Positions 28,071-38,300 of a DNA stretch of 64,000 nt are shown piece by piece. The stretch's first letter is position 1; the number at the start of each line of letters is the position of its first letter. The stretch spans positions 1 through 64,000 of the forward strand of contig CAMNTH010000015.1 of NCBI GenBank assembly GCA_946557785.1. The letters run 5' to 3'. A program made the position numbers and the translations under genes. The stretch is from an uncultured Blautia sp. (GTDB lineage Bacteria > Bacillota > Clostridia > Lachnospirales > Lachnospiraceae). Under the pieces are notes generated by a model. The model had not been told where the DNA came from. It did no database searches and worked only from the letters and a program-made list of their open reading frames with translations.

Positions 28071-29348
28071 ATGAAAAAAAGACCATTTGTAACACTGGAG
28101 AAGCTGGAAGAGATTGCAGCAGAATATCCAACGCCTTTCCATCTTTACGATGAAAAGGGAATTCGTGCAAATGCCGCAGCGTTGAAAGAGGCATTTGCAT
28201 GGAATAAGGGATTTAAGGAATTTTTTGCGGTAAAAGCGACCCCAAATCCGTATCTGATCCGGATTCTGCAGGAGTATGGCTGCGGCTGCGACTGTTCTTC
28301 CATGACAGAGTTAATGCTTGCTAAGGCTATTGGATGCAAACAAGGAGACATTATGTTTTCCTCCAATGATACGCCGGAGGAGGAATTTTGCTATGCAGAT
28401 GAAATCGGCGGTATCATTAATCTGGATGATATTACCCATATTGAAAGTGTAGAGAGGGCGGTGGGAAGCATTCCAAAGACCATAAGCTGCCGTTACAATC
28501 CGGGAGGATTGTTTAAGATCAGCAATGACATTATGGATAATCCTGGGGATGCCAAATACGGCATGACTACAGAGCAGATTTTTGAAGCATTCCGGATCTT
28601 GAAGGCAAAGGGCGCACAGGAATTTGGTATCCATGCATTCCTTGCAAGCAATACGGTAACCAATGAATACTATCCCATCCTTGCAAAGGTGATGTTTGAG
28701 CTAGCTGTAAAGCTTCAAAAAGAAACCGGGGCACATATTAAATTCATTAACTTGTCCGGCGGTATTGGGATTGCATACAGTCCTGACCAGAGACCAAATG
28801 ATATCCGTGCGATTGGGGAAGGTGTCAGAAAAGTATATGAAGAAGTTCTTGTTCCGGAAGGAATGGGTGACGTGGCAATTTATACAGAGCTTGGCCGTTT
28901 TATGATGGGGCCTTATGGCTGTCTTGTAACCAGGGCGATTCATGAAAAGCATACCCATAAGGAATATGTAGGCGTGGATGCCTGTGCAGTAAATCTTATG
29001 CGTCCTGCCATGTACGGCGCTTATCACCACATTACCGTTATGGGTAAGGAAGAGGAACCCTGCGATCATCTGTATGATATTACAGGCTCTCTTTGTGAGA
29101 ACAATGATAAATTTGCCATTGACCGTTACCTTCCCAAAATAGACAAGGGGGATCTTCTGGTGATCCATGATACAGGCGCCCATGGTTTTGCTATGGGGTA
29201 TAATTATAATGGTAAGCTGAAATCTGCGGAGGTTCTTCTCCATGAAGACGGAAGCTTTGAAATGATCCGCCGCGCAGAAACTGCAAGGGATTATTTTGCG
29301 ACGTTTGACTGCCTGCCGATCTATGAGAAGCTGTTGGAAGACGAATAA
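28071..29348 (+). CDS. lysA: Diaminopimelate decarboxylase-like PLP enzyme (fold III)
   Basis: PTPFHLYDEKGIRANAAAL, FFAVKATPNPYLIRIL, LNLSGGIG-type INLSGGIGIAY, TELGRFMMGPYGCLVTR. Confidence 0.85.
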   Translation: MKKRPFVTLEKLEEIAAEYPTPFHLYDEKGIRANAAALKEAFAWNKGFKEFFAVKATPNPYLIRILQEYGCGCDCSSMTELMLAKAIGCKQGDIMFSSNDTPEEEFCYADEIGGIINLDDITHIESVERAVGSIPKTISCRYNPGGLFKISNDIMDNPGDAKYGMTTEQIFEAFRILKAKGAQEFGIHAFLASNTVTNEYYPILAKVMFELAVKLQKETGAHIKFINLSGGIGIAYSPDQRPNDIRAIGEGVRKVYEEVLVPEGMGDVAIYTELGRFMMGPYGCLVTRAIHEKHTHKEYVGVDACAVNLMRPAMYGAYHHITVMGKEEEPCDHLYDITGSLCENNDKFAIDRYLPKIDKGDLLVIHDTGAHGFAMGYNYNGKLKSAEVLLHEDGSFEMIRRAETARDYFATFDCLPIYEKLLEDE

Positions 29349-29418
29349 AGCACAGGAATCCGAAAGAGAAATCTTTTATATTCCAGGAAGCTGCAGGATA
29401 GTTTCCTGGAATATAAAA

Positions 29419-29450
29419 AACCTGTAAAGCACTTACTTTACAGGTTTTTT
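29419..29450 (+). terminator. Intrinsic terminator (usable in both directions)
   Basis: AAAACCTGTAAAG-CACTTA-CTTTACAGGTTTTTT between lysA-like gene and tRNA-Leu (opposite strand). Confidence 0.85.
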
Positions 29451-29453
29451 TAT

Positions 29454-29535
29454 GCCGGCAGTGGGACTTGAACCCACACGTAGTTGCCTACAACAGATTT
29501 TGAGTCTGCCTCGTCTGCCATTCCGACATGCCGGC
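29454..29535 (-). tRNA. tRNA-Leu (anticodon CAA)
   Basis: Minus-strand GCCGGCA...TGCCGGC acceptor stem, T-arm GGTTCAAGTCC, anticodon loop CTCAAAA; no CCA encoded. Confidence 0.9.
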
Positions 29536-29775
29536 ATCTGAACCGAGTTATATAATAGCATATAAAAAGGATAATAGCAAGAGATTTTTTGATTTTCGTG
29601 CTATTTTTTATATTTTTTTTTCAGAGGCAAGAAAAAGCATGCATCCAAAGAATTTTTTATGAAAAGTAAGGGATAATTTATAAAAAGTTCATGAATTTTA
29701 TCTGAAATGCATTGATATTTGCAATTAAAGGTGTTAAAGTACTCTAAATTAAACTATAGAAAACGAGGAAACCAT

Positions 29776-31623
29776 ATGGATTTGGGAAACAAGAAACCTG
29801 GAAAAAGACCAATGTATGTGTATTATATCATAGCGGTTGCTGTGATTTTTCTGCTGAATTTCCTGGTGCTTCCTTCCATTCAGGAGGGAAGCATGATTAC
29901 AACCGATTACAGCACGTTCTTAAGCAATGTAGAGAGAGGTAATGTATCGGAAGCCACTGTTGACGGAGATTATATTTACTATCTGGCGAAGCAGGAGGGA
30001 AGAGAGGTTCCATGCAAAACCGTAGCCATGGATGATCCGAACCTGGTAGAGAGGCTGAGACAGGCAGGGGTTCAGATGAGCGAGATTGCGCCTGAGAGAC
30101 AGTCTATTGTGCTGACGCTTCTTCTTAGCTATCTGGTTCCCATTGGTATTTTTATCCTGCTTGGACGCTGGATCAGCAAAAAAATGATGCGCTCCATGGG
30201 CGATGCTCCCGGAGGAATGATGTCTTTTGGAAAGAGCAATGCCAAAGTCTATGTAAAATCCACCAGCGGAATTAAGTTTCATGATGTTGCCGGCGAGGAT
30301 GAGGCTAAGGAATTACTGACGGAGATTGTGGACTATCTTCACAATCCTCATAAATATGCGGAAATTGGTGCGTCCATGCCTAAAGGAGCCCTTCTTGTAG
30401 GACCTCCCGGAACAGGAAAGACCCTTTTGGCAAAAGCGGTAGCCGGAGAAGCGGAAGTTCCGTTTTTCTCCATTTCCGGTTCGGAATTTGTGGAAATGTT
30501 TGTAGGTATGGGTGCTGCAAAGGTGCGTGACCTGTTTAAGCAGGCCAATGAGAAAGCTCCCTGTATCGTATTTATTGACGAGATCGATACCATTGGCAAG
30601 AAGCGTGACGGTGCAGGCTTCTCCGGTGGAAATGACGAGCGTGAGCAGACGCTGAATCAGCTTCTTACAGAGATGGATGGCTTTGACGGTTCCAAGGGCG
30701 TTGTGATCCTGGCAGCAACCAACCGTCCGGATTCCCTTGATCCTGCCCTTCTTCGTCCGGGCCGTTTCGACAGAAGGATTCCTGTAGAATTGCCGGATCT
30801 TCAGGGACGAGAAGAAATTCTGAAGGTTCATGCAAAAAAGATTAAGATTGCGGACAGTGTTCGCTTTGATGAAATTGCAAAAGCGGCAGCCGGAGCCTCC
30901 GGAGCAGAGCTGGCAAATATTGTAAATGAAGCTGCACTCAGGGCAGTGCGGGATGGAAGAAAATTTGCTACCCAGGCGGATTTTGAAGAGAGTATCGAGG
31001 TGGTAATTGCAGGCTATCAGAAGAAGAACCGCGTACTTTCCAATAAGGAGAAGCTGATCGTTTCTTATCACGAGATCGGTCATGCCCTTGTTGCTGCCAA
31101 GCAGACAGATTCTGCGCCTGTGCATAAGATTACCATCATTCCCCGAACATCCGGTGCATTGGGATATACCATGCAGGTGGATGAGAAGGAACATTTCCTT
31201 ATGTCAAAGGAAGAACTGGAGAATAAGATTGCTACATTTACAGGCGGACGTGCAGCAGAGGAACTGATTTTCCATACCATTACCACAGGTGCATCAAATG
31301 ATATTGAGCAGGCAACAAAAATTGCAAGAGCAATGATCTCCCGCTATGGTATGAGTGATGAATTTGATATGGTAGCTATGGAGAACGTTACCAATCAGTA
31401 CCTGGGAGGAGATGCGAGCCTGGCATGTTCTTTTGAAACGCAGACGATCCTGGATAAAAAGGTGGTAGATTTGGTAAGTACACAGCATCGAAAAGCCCTG
31501 AAGATTCTTCAGGATAATATTGGAAAGCTTCATGAGCTGGCAAAATATCTGTATGAGCATGAGACAATTACCGGAGAGGAATTTATGAAGATTTTGGAGG
31601 CTTCCGGTGAGGAAAGCCTTTAA
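29776..31623 (+). CDS. ftsH: ATP-dependent zinc metalloprotease FtsH
   Basis: [21 protein letters not shown] region [13 protein letters not shown] zinc motif. Confidence 0.95.
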   Translation: MDLGNKKPGKRPMYVYYIIAVAVIFLLNFLVLPSIQEGSMITTDYSTFLSNVERGNVSEATVDGDYIYYLAKQEGREVPCKTVAMDDPNLVERLRQAGVQMSEIAPERQSIVLTLLLSYLVPIGIFILLGRWISKKMMRSMGDAPGGMMSFGKSNAKVYVKSTSGIKFHDVAGEDEAKELLTEIVDYLHNPHKYAEIGASMPKGALLVGPPGTGKTLLAKAVAGEAEVPFFSISGSEFVEMFVGMGAAKVRDLFKQANEKAPCIVFIDEIDTIGKKRDGAGFSGGNDEREQTLNQLLTEMDGFDGSKGVVILAATNRPDSLDPALLRPGRFDRRIPVELPDLQGREEILKVHAKKIKIADSVRFDEIAKAAAGASGAELANIVNEAALRAVRDGRKFATQADFEESIEVVIAGYQKKNRVLSNKEKLIVSYHEIGHALVAAKQTDSAPVHKITIIPRTSGALGYTMQVDEKEHFLMSKEELENKIATFTGGRAAEELIFHTITTGASNDIEQATKIARAMISRYGMSDEFDMVAMENVTNQYLGGDASLACSFETQTILDKKVVDLVSTQHRKALKILQDNIGKLHELAKYLYEHETITGEEFMKILEASGEESL

Positions 31624-31657
31624 GATCAAAAAAGAGAAGAAAAAGAGAAGAAGAAAG

Positions 31658-31696
31658 GTGATCCGTAGGGCAAAAAACGTCCCGGATCACTTTTTT
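31658..31696 (+). terminator. Intrinsic terminator after ftsH
   Basis: GTGATCCG...CGGATCACTTTTTT. Confidence 0.8.
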
Positions 31697-31713
31697 CAAT
31701 GTTTTTACGCCCC

Positions 31714-31742
31714 TTGTATTTTATTCTTGATTCCGTTATAAT
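31714..31742 (+). promoter_or_regulatory. Putative sigma-A promoter upstream of the zinc-finger protein / polA
   Basis: TTGTAT-N17-TATAAT. Confidence 0.55.
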
Positions 31743-31793
31743 CATGTGGAAGCTATGGAACGTTTTTGCTGACGAAAGGACAGGTGACGGATT

Positions 31794-32147
31794 ATGAACT
31801 GCCGTGCAGCAGAGGGAATGGTAACAAGATATATGGACCATACACTGTCGATCAAAGAACTGGAAGAATTCCTGGAGCACGTGCAGTCCTGCAGCTCCTG
31901 TTACGAAGAATTGGAAACATACTTTATTGTGCAGCAGGCTATGGTACAGCTTGATGAAGAGGAAGAAGAGGAAAGCGCTGTTTTGGATCTGCAGCATCTT
32001 TTGGAGCAGGATCTGAAAAAGAGCAGGAGATACATCCGTAAGAAAAAACTGGAGCAGATTCTAACGGCTGCTCTTTTTATCATACTGATCGCAGCGCTGA
32101 TTGCATTTTTCGCATTTGCGATCCAGGAACTGAGTCAGTTTTTATAA
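31794..32147 (+). CDS. Putative zinc-finger (anti-sigma-like) single-TM protein
   Basis: HVQSCSSCYEEL (H-x3-C-x2-C, zf-HC2-like) N-terminal and C-terminal TM LEQILTAALFIILIAALIAFFAFAI. Confidence 0.6.
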   Translation: MNCRAAEGMVTRYMDHTLSIKELEEFLEHVQSCSSCYEELETYFIVQQAMVQLDEEEEEESAVLDLQHLLEQDLKKSRRYIRKKKLEQILTAALFIILIAALIAFFAFAIQELSQFL

Positions 32148-32173
32148 AAAGACAGGGGATTTAGGAGGAAAAA

Positions 32174-34813
32174 ATGAGCCAAAAAATATTACTGATTGAC
32201 GGACACAGCATATTGAACAGAGCTTTTTACGGACTTCCCGATCTGACGAATTCAGAAGGGAGACATACGGGGGCAGTGTATGGATTTCTGAATATCCTGT
32301 TTCGTATTCTGGAAGAAGAGAAGCCGGATTATCTGACTGTGGCATTTGATCTTCATGCTCCTACTTTCCGGCATAAAATTTATGATGCGTATAAAGGCAC
32401 CCGTAAAGGAATGCCTGAGGAACTGGCAGAACAGGTGCCTTTGATGAAGGAAATGCTGGGGGCAATGGGAGTAAAAATAGTTTCCATGGAAGGTTATGAG
32501 GCAGATGACATTTTGGGAACCCTTGCAAGAAGAAGTGAGGAGTGTGGAATGGATGTTACGATCCTGTCCGGAGACCGTGATCTTCTGCAGCTTGCTACAG
32601 AGAAGGTTATGATCCGCCTTCCCAAAACCTCCAAGGGAAAGACCGTGATCGAAGATTATCATGCTGCCCAGGTGCTGGAAAAATACCAGGTAACTCCGCC
32701 TCAGATCATTGAACTGAAGGCTCTTATGGGAGACAGCTCCGATAATATTCCTGGTATTCCAGGCGTAGGAGAGAAAACAGCAACAAAAATGATCGTGGAA
32801 TTCGGCAATATTGAAAATGCATATGCTCACCTGGAAGAAGTGAAGCCAAATAAAGCCAGGGAATCCCTGCGAATGCATTATGATATGGCTTCTTTAAGCA
32901 AAACGCTTGCTACCATCAATACAGACAGCCCCATTGCATATGCATATGAGGATGCAAAACTGGGGGATCTTTTTACAAAAGAAGCATATGAGCTGTGCAA
33001 ACAGTTGGATTTTAAAAATCTCCTGGGAAGATTTGGAAGGGACACGGTGACAGAAATCACCATGGATCAGGACTTTTTTATCTGCAGTGATTTTTCAGGA
33101 ACAGAAGCCCTTTTTGAAAAGGCAGCTTTGAAGGAGACTGCGGGAGCTGCCCTTATGGCTGATAAGGACAGGGTCTATGGCCTTGGTCTGGCACTGAAGG
33201 AAAAGGAAGTCTATTACGTTCCTGTAGAGGGATTGGTTACAGGAGAATACCTGTGCGGAAAGCTTCAGGCATTATCAGGGAAAACCATCATCAGCGCATT
33301 GGATGTAAAAGCAATATTAAAGCATGTGGATATTCAGAAGCCTGCCCGGGTGTTTGATGTGGGTGTTGGTGCATATCTTATGAATCCGCTGAAATCCAAT
33401 TATACTTTTGACGATGTTGCAAAAGAATATATGGGAGGAGTGCTTCTCCCCTCTAAAGAGGATCTTCTTGGAAAAGCTTCCCTGGCAAAGGCATGGGAAG
33501 AGGGAATGGACGGTTTGATGAACCTGGCCTGCTATATGGCTTATGCTGCCCTTGGATGTATGGAGCCAGTAAAAAAAGCTTTGCAGGAAACCGGGATGTT
33601 AAGTGTTTACGAGGAAATCGAGCTGCCTTTGGTTTTTACCCTGGATTCCATGGAAAAATGGGGAATCCGTGTAAAAGGGGAAGAACTGAAGGCCTATGGA
33701 GAAAAGCTTACGGTAAGGATTCAGGAGCTGGAAAAGCTGATATATGGGCAGGCAGGGGAAGAATTTAATATCAACTCCCCAAAACAGCTTGGTGTGATCC
33801 TTTTTGAAAAAATGGGGATTCCGGGAGGAAAGAAGACAAAAACCGGATACTCTACTGCAGCTGATATTTTGGAAAAGCTGGCGCCGGAACAGCCTATTGT
33901 AAATGATATTTTAGAATACCGGCAGCTTACCAAGCTGAAATCCACCTATGCGGACGGCCTGGGCAATGTGATCGAGGAGGATGGAAGAATTCATTCCACC
34001 TTTAATCAGACGATCACAGCTACAGGGAGAATCAGCAGTACAGAGCCGAATCTTCAGAATATTCCTGTTCGGATGGAACTGGGAAGGCTGATCAGGAAGG
34101 TATTTGTACCGGAAGAGGGTTTTGTGTTTGTAGATGCAGATTATTCCCAGATCGAGCTGCGTGTGCTTGCCCATATGTCCGGAGACGAAAAGCTGATCCA
34201 GGCATATAAAGAGGCGCAGGATATTCATCGTCTGACTGCCTCTCAGGTGTTCCATGTACCCTTTGAGGAAGTAACCTCTCTTCAAAGACGGAATGCAAAG
34301 GCTGTGAATTTTGGAATCGTATACGGCATCAGTTCTTTTGGCCTGAGTCAGGATTTAAGTATTACCAGAAAAGAAGCAGCGGAATATATTGAGAGTTATT
34401 TTGACACCTATCCCAAAATCAAGGGATTTTTGGACGGGATGGTTCTGGAAGGAAAAGAAAAAGGCTATGTAACCACCATGTTCGGCAGACGCCGCCCTGT
34501 TCCGGAATTGAAGTCCAGTAATTTTATGCAGCGTTCTTTTGGAGAGCGGGTAGCTATGAATTCCCCTATTCAGGGAACTGCGGCAGATATTATCAAGATT
34601 GCCATGAATCGTGTTTACGGAAGGATGATCCAGGAAGGGCTTCAGTCCAGACTGGTACTGCAGGTACACGATGAGCTGCTTATTGAGACGAAAAAGGAAG
34701 AGCTGGCTGCTGTTTCCAGGATTTTGGAGGAAGAGATGAAGGGAGCCGCACGTTTAGCTGTGGAGCTTGAGGTTGACATGCATGAAGGGGAAAACTGGTA
34801 CGAGGCAAAATAA
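32174..34813 (+). CDS. polA: DNA polymerase I
   Basis: 5'-nuclease N-terminus (LLIDGHSILNRAFYGLPDL), polymerase motifs DADYSQIELRVLAHMSGD, VNFGIVYGISSFGLSQ, VLQVHDELLIE. Confidence 0.97.
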   Translation: MSQKILLIDGHSILNRAFYGLPDLTNSEGRHTGAVYGFLNILFRILEEEKPDYLTVAFDLHAPTFRHKIYDAYKGTRKGMPEELAEQVPLMKEMLGAMGVKIVSMEGYEADDILGTLARRSEECGMDVTILSGDRDLLQLATEKVMIRLPKTSKGKTVIEDYHAAQVLEKYQVTPPQIIELKALMGDSSDNIPGIPGVGEKTATKMIVEFGNIENAYAHLEEVKPNKARESLRMHYDMASLSKTLATINTDSPIAYAYEDAKLGDLFTKEAYELCKQLDFKNLLGRFGRDTVTEITMDQDFFICSDFSGTEALFEKAALKETAGAALMADKDRVYGLGLALKEKEVYYVPVEGLVTGEYLCGKLQALSGKTIISALDVKAILKHVDIQKPARVFDVGVGAYLMNPLKSNYTFDDVAKEYMGGVLLPSKEDLLGKASLAKAWEEGMDGLMNLACYMAYAALGCMEPVKKALQETGMLSVYEEIELPLVFTLDSMEKWGIRVKGEELKAYGEKLTVRIQELEKLIYGQAGEEFNINSPKQLGVILFEKMGIPGGKKTKTGYSTAADILEKLAPEQPIVNDILEYRQLTKLKSTYADGLGNVIEEDGRIHSTFNQTITATGRISSTEPNLQNIPVRMELGRLIRKVFVPEEGFVFVDADYSQIELRVLAHMSGDEKLIQAYKEAQDIHRLTASQVFHVPFEEVTSLQRRNAKAVNFGIVYGISSFGLSQDLSITRKEAAEYIESYFDTYPKIKGFLDGMVLEGKEKGYVTTMFGRRRPVPELKSSNFMQRSFGERVAMNSPIQGTAADIIKIAMNRVYGRMIQEGLQSRLVLQVHDELLIETKKEELAAVSRILEEEMKGAARLAVELEVDMHEGENWYEAK

Positions 34814-35413
34814 ATGAGAACCATTGGAATTACCGGCGGAGTGGGAGCCGGAAAAAGTACAGTCCTGGAATATATGGCGTCCCATCTGGATGCCTGTGTC
34901 CTGGAAGCGGATAAGGTTGGGCATCTTGTTATGGAGCCGGGAGGTGCCTGCTATGATGCAATAATTAACTTATTTGGAAAAGATGTGATAAAAAGTGATA
35001 AAACCATTGACCGGAAGCGTGTTTCGGATGTAGTATTCTGTAATGGGAAGATGCTTGCGCTTTTAAATGGGATTATCCATCCTGCTGTAAAGGAATTTAT
35101 CTGCAGGCGTCTTAGGGAAGAGCGGGAGAGCGGACGGAAGCTGTCTGTTGTAGAAGCAGCTCTTCTTTTGGAAGATCATTATGAAATATTCTGCGATGAG
35201 ATCTGGTATATTCATACGGATGAGGAAACCCGCATTGCCCGGCTTATGGAAAGCCGGGGCTATACCAGGGAGAAAGCATTGAGCATTATCCGCAATCAGG
35301 CTGCGGAAGAATTTTTCCGTGCCCATGCAGATTATGTTATTGAGAATAATGGTGATCTAAAAACGACCCACGAGCAAATCGAAAAAGGGGTAAAACGAAA
35401 TGAGATTTTGTAG
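34814..35413 (+). CDS. coaE: Dephospho-CoA kinase
   Basis: MRTIGITGGVGAGKSTVLEYM P-loop; directly abuts polA. Confidence 0.93.
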   Translation: MRTIGITGGVGAGKSTVLEYMASHLDACVLEADKVGHLVMEPGGACYDAIINLFGKDVIKSDKTIDRKRVSDVVFCNGKMLALLNGIIHPAVKEFICRRLREERESGRKLSVVEAALLLEDHYEIFCDEIWYIHTDEETRIARLMESRGYTREKALSIIRNQAAEEFFRAHADYVIENNGDLKTTHEQIEKGVKRNEIL

Positions 35414-36197
35414 TATAGCCAGTGGCAGCAGCGGAAATTGCATTTATGTAGGCGCGGAGAATACGCACGTCCTGGTAGATGTGGGAATCAGCGGTAAAAA
35501 GATCGAGGCCGGACTGAACAACGTAGAATTAACAGGCAGAGACATTGATGCGATTTTTATTACTCATGAACATTCGGATCATATAAAAAGTCTGGGCGTT
35601 ATGGCAAGAAAATACCAGATTCCTGTTTATGCCACGGGCGGTACGGTAGATGCCATAGAGCGTGCGGGAGGACTTGGGAAACTGCCGGAGGGAATCTTTC
35701 ATGAAATTCGGGAGGATGAGCCGTTTGTGCTCAAGGAGCTTACGGTAAATCCTTTTACCATTCCCCATGATGCTGCGCAGCCGGTGGGATATCGGTTTGA
35801 ATCAGGGGATCAGTCTGTTGGGATTGCCACGGATCTTGGAAAATACAATGAATATATTGTAGAAAATTTAAAAAATTTGGATGCGGTTCTCCTGGAAGCA
35901 AACCACGATATCAGGATGCTTCAGGTGGGAAGATATCCTTATTATTTAAAACAGAGGATACTTGGGGATCGGGGCCATTTGTCCAACGAAAATGCAGGAA
36001 GGCTTTTGTGCCGTCTCCTTCATGACAATATGAAGGCTATCTTTCTTGGGCATTTAAGCCAGGAGAACAATTATGAAGAATTAGCCTATGAAACCGTATG
36101 CTCAGAGGTAACTTTAGGTGATAACCCGTATAGATCCTGGGATTTTAAGATTCAGGTTGCCCATCGGGATACCATATCAGAACTGATTACAATTTAG
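35400..36197 (+). CDS. MBL-fold metallo-hydrolase (YycJ/WalJ-like)
   Basis: FCSIASGSSGNCIYVG, FITHEHSDHIKSLGVMARK. Confidence 0.9.
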   Translation: MRFCSIASGSSGNCIYVGAENTHVLVDVGISGKKIEAGLNNVELTGRDIDAIFITHEHSDHIKSLGVMARKYQIPVYATGGTVDAIERAGGLGKLPEGIFHEIREDEPFVLKELTVNPFTIPHDAAQPVGYRFESGDQSVGIATDLGKYNEYIVENLKNLDAVLLEANHDIRMLQVGRYPYYLKQRILGDRGHLSNENAGRLLCRLLHDNMKAIFLGHLSQENNYEELAYETVCSEVTLGDNPYRSWDFKIQVAHRDTISELITI

Positions 36198-36207
36198 AGA
36201 GGAAAAT

Positions 36208-36483
36208 ATGATGAAAAAGACAATTATTACAGTAGTAGGAAATGATACCGTAGGAATCATTGCAAAAGTATGTACATATCTTGCTGAGAACAAAGTAAAC
36301 ATTCTGGATATTTCCCAGACCATCGTGCAGGGATACTTTAACATGATGATGGTTGCAGATACAAGCGGTTCTGACAAAGATACAGGTACTATATCCAAAG
36401 ATCTTTCTGTCCTTGGAGAGGAAATCGGCGTAATCATCCGCTGCCAGCATGAGGACATTTTTAATAAAATGCACAGAATCTAA
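36208..36483 (+). CDS. ACT domain-containing protein (UPF0237 type)
   Basis: [35 protein letters not shown]. Confidence 0.88.
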   Translation: MMKKTIITVVGNDTVGIIAKVCTYLAENKVNILDISQTIVQGYFNMMMVADTSGSDKDTGTISKDLSVLGEEIGVIIRCQHEDIFNKMHRI

Positions 36484-36502
36484 TATCCGGGGAGACAAAC
36501 TT

Positions 36503-37867
36503 ATGATTAACATTTTTGAAGTAAACGAAACGAATAAAATGATAGAGCAGGAAAACCTGGACGTTCGTACCATAACCATGGGTATCAGTCTCTTGGACTG
36601 TATTGACAGCGACCTGGATGCTATGAATGAGAAAATTTATAAGAAGATCACTACCCTGGCAAAAGACCTGGTATCCACAGGAGATAAGATTGCTATGGAA
36701 TACGGGATCCCCATTGTAAATAAACGTATTTCCGTAACCCCCATTGCCCTGATCGGCGGCAGTGCATGCAGAAGCATTGATGATTTTGTATCCATTGCCA
36801 AAACACTGGATCGTGCGGCTAAGACAGTGGGCGTAAACTTCCTGGGAGGCTACAGTGCCTTGGTAAGTAAGGGAATGACTCCAGCGGAAGAACTGCTGAT
36901 CCAATCCATTCCCCAGGCACTGGCATGTACGGAGCGTGTCTGCAGTTCTGTGAATGTGGGTTCTACAAAAACAGGCATTGATATGGATGCGGTGAAGCTG
37001 ATGGGAGAGATCGTTCTGGAAACGGCGAAGGCTACAAAAGAGCAGGATTCCCTTGGCTGCGCCAAGCTGGTGGTTTTTTGTAATGCACCGGATGACAATC
37101 CATTTATGGCAGGGGCTTTCCATGGCGTAACAGAGGCTGACTGTATTATTAACGTAGGGGTAAGCGGTCCGGGGGTTGTAAAAAATGCCCTTCAGAAGGT
37201 AAAAGGAAGAGATTTTGAAACACTGTGCGAAATGATCAAGCGTACAGCCTTTAAGGTAACCCGAGTAGGACAGCTTGTTGCCCAGGAGGCTTCCAAACGC
37301 CTTGGAGTACCTTTTGGAATCGTGGACCTTTCTCTTGCACCAACTCCTGCGATAGGTGATAGTGTTGCGGAAATCCTGGAAGAGATCGGCCTGGAAAGAG
37401 TGGGCGCTCCCGGAACAACCGCAGCTCTTGCACTTTTGAATGACCAGGTGAAAAAGGGCGGTGTTATGGCAGCCACGGCAGTTGGCGGACTGAGCGGAGC
37501 TTTTATTCCTGTCAGCGAAGACCAGGGAATGATTGATGCAGTTAATGTGGGCGCCCTTACTATTGAAAAGCTGGAGGCAATGACCTGCGTATGTTCCGTA
37601 GGATTGGATATGATTGCGATCCCGGGAGATACCAAGGCATCTACCATTGCAGGAATTATTGCAGATGAGGCTGCCATCGGCATGATTAATCAGAAAACAA
37701 CAGCTGTGCGTGTGATACCGGTAATTGGAAAAGGAGTAGGTGAGACGGTTGAATTCGGCGGACTTTTGGGATATGCGCCCATCATGCCTGTCAACAGGTT
37801 CTCCTGTGAAGCATTTGTAGAAAGAGGCGGCAGAATTCCGGCTCCTATCCACAGCTTTAAGAATTAA
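36503..37867 (+). CDS. UPF0210/DUF711 (PFL-like) family protein
   Basis: [39 protein letters not shown]-type [19 protein letters not shown]. Confidence 0.88.
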   Translation: MINIFEVNETNKMIEQENLDVRTITMGISLLDCIDSDLDAMNEKIYKKITTLAKDLVSTGDKIAMEYGIPIVNKRISVTPIALIGGSACRSIDDFVSIAKTLDRAAKTVGVNFLGGYSALVSKGMTPAEELLIQSIPQALACTERVCSSVNVGSTKTGIDMDAVKLMGEIVLETAKATKEQDSLGCAKLVVFCNAPDDNPFMAGAFHGVTEADCIINVGVSGPGVVKNALQKVKGRDFETLCEMIKRTAFKVTRVGQLVAQEASKRLGVPFGIVDLSLAPTPAIGDSVAEILEEIGLERVGAPGTTAALALLNDQVKKGGVMAATAVGGLSGAFIPVSEDQGMIDAVNVGALTIEKLEAMTCVCSVGLDMIAIPGDTKASTIAGIIADEAAIGMINQKTTAVRVIPVIGKGVGETVEFGGLLGYAPIMPVNRFSCEAFVERGGRIPAPIHSFKN

Positions 37868-37888
37868 CAGAAAATTATATGTATGGGG

Positions 37889-37917
37889 TTGACAAATCCC
37901 TCTTATGGTGTTACACT
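37889..37917 (+). promoter_or_regulatory. Sigma-A-type promoter upstream of the T-box leader
   Basis: TTGACA-N17-TACACT. Confidence 0.65.
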
Positions 37918-37939
37918 TTACAACAATAAAGGATAAAAC

Positions 37940-38230
37940 CGATGAGAAAGAGGAGTAAGCATTTATGTGAGATCACAGAGAGCTGCAGGCGGTGGGATTG
38001 CAGTATTGAGCGAAATGCTGAATGGACTTTTGAGGGTGAATCTGAAACATCTGTTTATATTTTTGCAGGATATGACAGCTGCAGTAGGAAACGCCGGGAA
38101 CCGAACCCGTTATCAATCAGGAGCGTATGATAGTACGTGAGAAAGTGGGCGATACGCCAAATTGAGTGGTACCGCGATAATAAGAAATTATTACCGTCTC
38201 AGATGATGATCTGAGACGGTATTTTTTTGC
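37940..38230 (+). promoter_or_regulatory. T-box leader, specifier codon UGG (Trp)
   Basis: T-box TGAGTGGTACCGCG at ~38163-38175; stem I GAAAG/CTTTT and AGCATT/AATGCT flank an AGTA / GAA-TGG-A specifier loop (TGG 38023-38025); followed by intrinsic terminator. Confidence 0.9.
38193..38228 (+). terminator. T-box terminator hairpin
   Basis: ACCGTCTCAGAT-GATG-ATCTGAGACGGT followed by ATTTTTTT. Confidence 0.9.
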
Positions 38231-38300
38231 TGAATACCCGGGAATCATCAGTTATCCTTTTGAAAAAAGCAAATATGCAAAGAGAAAAGGAGAAAAAATT

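Noticed and set aside
29454-29535. tRNA-Leu as an integration site for a mobile element
   Set aside because: No integrase, direct repeat or foreign-looking cargo next to it; flanked by lysA-like and ftsH genes
30313-31194. 293-aa minus-strand ORF inside ftsH
   Set aside because: Antisense to highly conserved AAA+ coding sequence; no motif, no SD
32174-34813. Unusual PolA
   Set aside because: 5'-nuclease plus polymerase with degenerate 3'-5' exonuclease region is common in Firmicutes
36461-37852. 463-aa minus-strand ORF fully antisense to the UPF0210 gene
   Set aside because: Shadow ORF: Cys/His/Ser-rich translation with no recognisable domain, while the plus strand encodes a clear family; explained by codon bias
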